DNA of 64,000 nt from Streptomyces sp. ADI95-17. Its GTDB lineage: Bacteria; Actinomycetota; Actinomycetes; Streptomycetales; Streptomycetaceae. The stretch spans positions 944,407-1,008,406 of the forward strand of contig NZ_ML123046.1 of assembly GCF_003846175.1 (NCBI RefSeq). The letters are read 5' to 3'. Within the stretch, counting starts at the first letter, position 1, and each line of letters opens with the position of its first letter. This document shows positions 61,860 through 64,000 of the stretch, piece after piece. The notes beneath the pieces are model-generated. The model saw only the letters and a list, made by a program, of their open reading frames with translations. It did not search any database and was not told the DNA's origin. Position numbers and translations under genes: made by a program.

Positions 61860-61869
61860 TGGTATACCA
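61860..61869. promoter_or_regulatory. Palindromic operator candidate (GntR-like)
   Basis: TGGTATACCA is a perfect 10-bp palindrome immediately upstream of the amidohydrolase start. An 11-bp AATGGTATACC core recurs at 63198 upstream of the deaminase gene. GntR-family (FadR-type) regulators often bind TGGTATACCA-like sites. No gntR gene is in the window. Confidence 0.5.
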
Positions 61870-61881
61870 AACGGCTCGACG

Positions 61882-63103
61882 TCAGTCGGTCGGCCGACGG
61901 GTGACGGTGCCGCGCCGGGCCGTGAAGGCGAGCGGCAGTGTGGCCAGGGAGAGCGCGGCCATGACCATGAGCGCCACGGAGAACGAGGCCCCCGTCGCCA
62001 GATATCCGACGAGGAGGGCGCCCAGTCCCGTACCGGCGTCGAACCCGACGTTCCACACGGCGCTCGCGATCCCGCTGGACCGGTTGTCGACAGCGGCGAA
62101 GGCGTCGACCAGGGTCAGGTTCTGCAGCCCGCCGTAGCTGACCCCGACCAGGGCCATCCCGGCCAGCAGCGGGACCGGGGCCGTCGTCCCCGGTGTGGCC
62201 ACCGCCCAGGCCGTCAGGATGAGCCCGGCCGTCGTGACGATCACCAGCGGCCGGCGGAACGGCCCCGTCCCGTACCGGTCGGCCAGCGCACCGAACCGCC
62301 AGCGGGAGAAGGCCGCCGTCCCCGTCAGGAGCAGCAGTCCGGCCAGTGTCGCGGTGGGGTCGCCGCTCATCTGCGGGGCGAAGGTGATCAGGGCGCCACC
62401 CGCGGTGGTGACCCCGAGCAGAAGCAGCATCGGCCGCAGCAACGGAAGGTACGCGGCCCGCTTGTCCCGCACGGCGTCCTGGCGGGGTGCGTCCTCGGAC
62501 CCGGCCGGGCGGGCATCCAGCCGGCGGGCCAGCCGGAGTGCGGGAGCCACGCCGATCAGGGGCAGCGCGCCGATGGCGAACACGACCCCGAAGCCGAGGT
62601 TCTGCGCGGCCCAGGGCGCCGTCGACACCAGGATGAACTGCGGCCCGGCGATCGCCAGACCGTACGCACCGATCGCCTGCCCGCGCCGCGCGGGCTCGAC
62701 GAGTTCGGCGACGGCACCGGCGCCGCAGACCGTGAGCACCCCGAACCCGAGTCCGCGCACCGCGGCGAGGGCGAGCACCACGCCGAGCTGCGCGGTCAGC
62801 AGATGCAGGAGCGGGGGAACGCCGAGCAGGACCATCCCGCAGGCCAGCGTGGTGCGCCAGCCGAGGCGTCGTATCGCCGTCGGGACCAGGGACTGGGCGA
62901 GCACGGTGCAGAGCATCAGGACGGCGTTGACCGAACCGGCGCCGGCGGCATCGGCCCCGCCGTGCACGGCCCAGAGCGGCGCGGTCGGCAGCAGCACCGG
63001 GTATGCCCGCGAAGCCCGTCGCCGTCAGGAGCAGCAGCGCGGGCATACCCGGTGCGTTCCAGACCGTTTCCCGCGCGGCGCTGTTCGCCGGTGCGTTCCT
63101 CAC
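61882..63103 (-). pseudogene. MFS transporter, frameshifted near its 5' end
   Basis: A 12-helix MFS carrier. Translation should start at GTG 63103 (GGAGG nine bases upstream): RNAPANSAARETVWNAPGMP, then ALLLLTATGFAGIP. At 63001-62999 a run of three C (minus strand) puts the frame out by one, and the rest (LLPTAPLWAVHGGADAAGAG onwards, 370 residues to 61882) is read in another frame. Removing one base restores one chain, FAGIPVLLPTAPLW, across helix 1. The frame change sits inside an 18-bp inverted repeat. Either a real inactivating mutation or a base-calling error. The carrier probably imported the amidohydrolase substrate. Confidence 0.8.
62994..63055. repeat. 18-bp perfect inverted repeat at the MFS frameshift
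   Basis: GCACCGGGTATGCCCGCG (62994-63011) and CGCGGGCATACCCGGTGC (63038-63055) are perfect reverse complements, separated by 26 bases. Both arms lie in the coding start of the MFS gene; the frameshifting base is inside the left arm. The pair can form a hairpin in DNA or RNA. Confidence 0.9.
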
Positions 63104-63199
63104 TGGCTCGTGCCTCCGTGGCGCCGTCGGCGGACCGGCTGTCGCGGCCGGCCGGCATGCGAAGGAGGGCCGCGACGGGGCCGCCCACCGTGACGTGAA

Positions 63200-63209
63200 T
63201 GGTATACCG
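63200..63209. promoter_or_regulatory. Second copy of the TGGTATACC operator motif
   Basis: TGGTATACCG, within AATGGTATACCGAATAT, lies 29 bases upstream of the deaminase ATG and 97 bases upstream of the divergently oriented MFS start. It shares 11 bases (AATGGTATACC) with the site before the amidohydrolase, suggesting one regulator governs all three genes. Confidence 0.5.
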
Positions 63210-63237
63210 AATATGGCTCGGCTGTTAGCCTGGTGCC

Positions 63238-63750
63238 ATGAGCACAGTGAACGAGCCGCAGTCTGTCACAGAGGGGGACCGCGAGTTCCTCCGCCGTTGC
63301 GTCGACCTCGCGCGCGAGGCGCTCACGGCCGGCGACGAGCCGTTCGGCTCGCTCCTCGTGGACGAGCACGGCACGGTCCGCTTCGAGGACCGCAACCGGG
63401 TCCGGGGCGGCGACGCGACCCGCCACCCGGAGTTCGAGATCGCGCGCTGGGCGGCCGAGAACCTGTCTCCGCAGGAGCGGCGCACCAGCGTCGTCTACAC
63501 CTCCGGCGAGCACTGCCCGATGTGCAGTGCGGCCCACGCCTGGGTGGGCCTGGGCCGCATCGTGTACGCGTCGGGCTGCGACCAACTCGTCGCGTGGCGC
63601 CGGAGCTGGGGCTTCGACGCGGGGCCGGTCGCGGCCCTGCCGATCAACGCCGTCGCTCCCGGTGTCCCGGTGGCGGGACCCGATCCTTCACTCGCCGAAG
63701 AGGTCCGCGCGCTGCACGCCCGGATGCTGGGCGTGGCCACCGACGGCTGA
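63238..63750 (+). CDS. Nucleoside/nucleobase deaminase (CDA superfamily)
   Basis: A 170-residue zinc-dependent deaminase. HPEFEIARWAAENL supplies the first zinc ligand and catalytic Glu (H-x-E as HPE), and TSGEHCPMCSAAHAWVGLGR the PCxxC ligands, here CPMC. Family members deaminate guanine, cytosine or related rings. With the divergent amidohydrolase and carrier it forms a plausible N-heterocycle catabolic group under one operator motif. The ribosome region is weak; the ATG at 63238 gives family length. It converges on the DUF5997 gene. Confidence 0.9.
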   Translation: MSTVNEPQSVTEGDREFLRRCVDLAREALTAGDEPFGSLLVDEHGTVRFEDRNRVRGGDATRHPEFEIARWAAENLSPQERRTSVVYTSGEHCPMCSAAHAWVGLGRIVYASGCDQLVAWRRSWGFDAGPVAALPINAVAPGVPVAGPDPSLAEEVRALHARMLGVATDG

Positions 63751-63779
63751 GGGCTTCCCCGCCTGCCCCGCATCAGGGG

Positions 63780-63795
63780 CGGGCGGCTTCGCCCG
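63780..63795. terminator. Hairpin between convergent genes
   Basis: CGGGCG-GCTT-CGCCCG forms a 6-bp perfect stem in the 57-base gap between the deaminase and DUF5997 gene ends. There is no U tract, which is common for streptomycete terminators. It could serve both directions. Confidence 0.5.
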
Positions 63796-63807
63796 GGACG
63801 GGCTTCC

Positions 63808-64000
63808 TCAGGAACGTGCCTCGTCGGCCCGGTCCTCGCGGGCCGCGTTCTTCTCCTTGATCCGCACCGCTTCCTTGCGGACCTCGGCCTGGGTGGTGCG
63901 CTCCTGCCGGAGCCAGTCGGGGTCCTCCTTCTTCAGCGCCTCGATCTGCTCCGTCGTGAGGGCCTCGGTGACTCCGCCACGGGCGAGACCCGAGATCGAG
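63808..64000 (-). CDS. DUF5997 family protein, 3' end (5'-truncated by the window edge)
   Basis: The last 63 residues read SISGLARGGVTEALTTEQIE, then ALKKEDPDWLRQERTTQAEV and RKEAVRIKEKNAARED.... The SISGLARGGVTEALTT stretch followed by a DPEWL..ER.TQ.EVR helix is diagnostic of actinobacterial DUF5997 proteins. The family has no known function; the start of the gene lies beyond base 64000. Confidence 0.85.
   Translation of the reverse strand, partial: SISGLARGGVTEALTTEQIEALKKEDPDWLRQERTTQAEVRKEAVRIKEKNAAREDRADEARS

Overview
The window reads as chromosomal DNA of a high-GC actinomycete, almost certainly Streptomyces. Coding frames have strongly GC-biased third positions, many starts are GTG (one long gene uses TTG), genes are often coupled by 4-base ATGA/GTGA overlaps, and the families are typical of the genus: mycothiol-dependent DinB-like enzymes, IS110 and IS5 elements, a DUF6131 small membrane protein and a DUF5997 protein. 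No rRNA, tRNA, prophage or CRISPR array was recognised. Both ends cut through genes: a beta-ketoacyl synthase on the left and a DUF5997 gene on the right.

Layout. 1-11 kb is accessory and decayed. It holds three IS5-type transposase remnants, a glutamine-synthetase-like tail, truncated genes and a few intact genes (MerR, MDMPI-like enzyme, secreted M23 peptidase, sugar-type acetyltransferase, LysR). 11-14.5 kb carries an aspartate 4-decarboxylase and aspartate:alanine antiporter pair. 14.7-18.4 kb holds two tandem DUF4139/MuiA-like genes.

18.4-39.7 kb is the centrepiece, a catecholate siderophore locus under three 19-bp iron boxes. A leftward operon (dhbA-dhbC-dhbE-isochorismatase) makes and activates 2,3-dihydroxybenzoate (DHB). 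A rightward operon gives a free-standing aryl carrier protein and a ferric-siderophore reductase. A second rightward operon encodes a lipoprotein/two-permease/ATPase importer, a 3,322-residue NRPS and an MFS exporter. The NRPS reads C-A-PCP-E-C-A-PCP-E-C with no thioesterase. The expected chain is DHB-D-aa1-D-aa2, released by or condensed through the terminal C domain. This architecture fits none of the DHB siderophores I can name with confidence.

39.4-48.9 kb mixes regulators, a YciI-like protein, an FAD oxidoreductase, an N-terminally lost moeA beside an IS110 element with a candidate bridge-RNA region, a SUKH-like protein, a DUF1345 membrane protein and a membrane-anchored beta-propeller protein. 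48.4-57.5 kb holds a GreA-like factor, a YrdC-like protein, a LysR/MFS/amidohydrolase set and a divergent aldehyde dehydrogenase/PucR pair. 57.5-64 kb is catabolic: MarR with a UbiX/UbiD decarboxylase pair, then a cytosine-deaminase-like amidohydrolase, a frameshifted MFS transporter and a nucleoside deaminase. The last group shares a TGGTATACC motif, which suggests one regulator.
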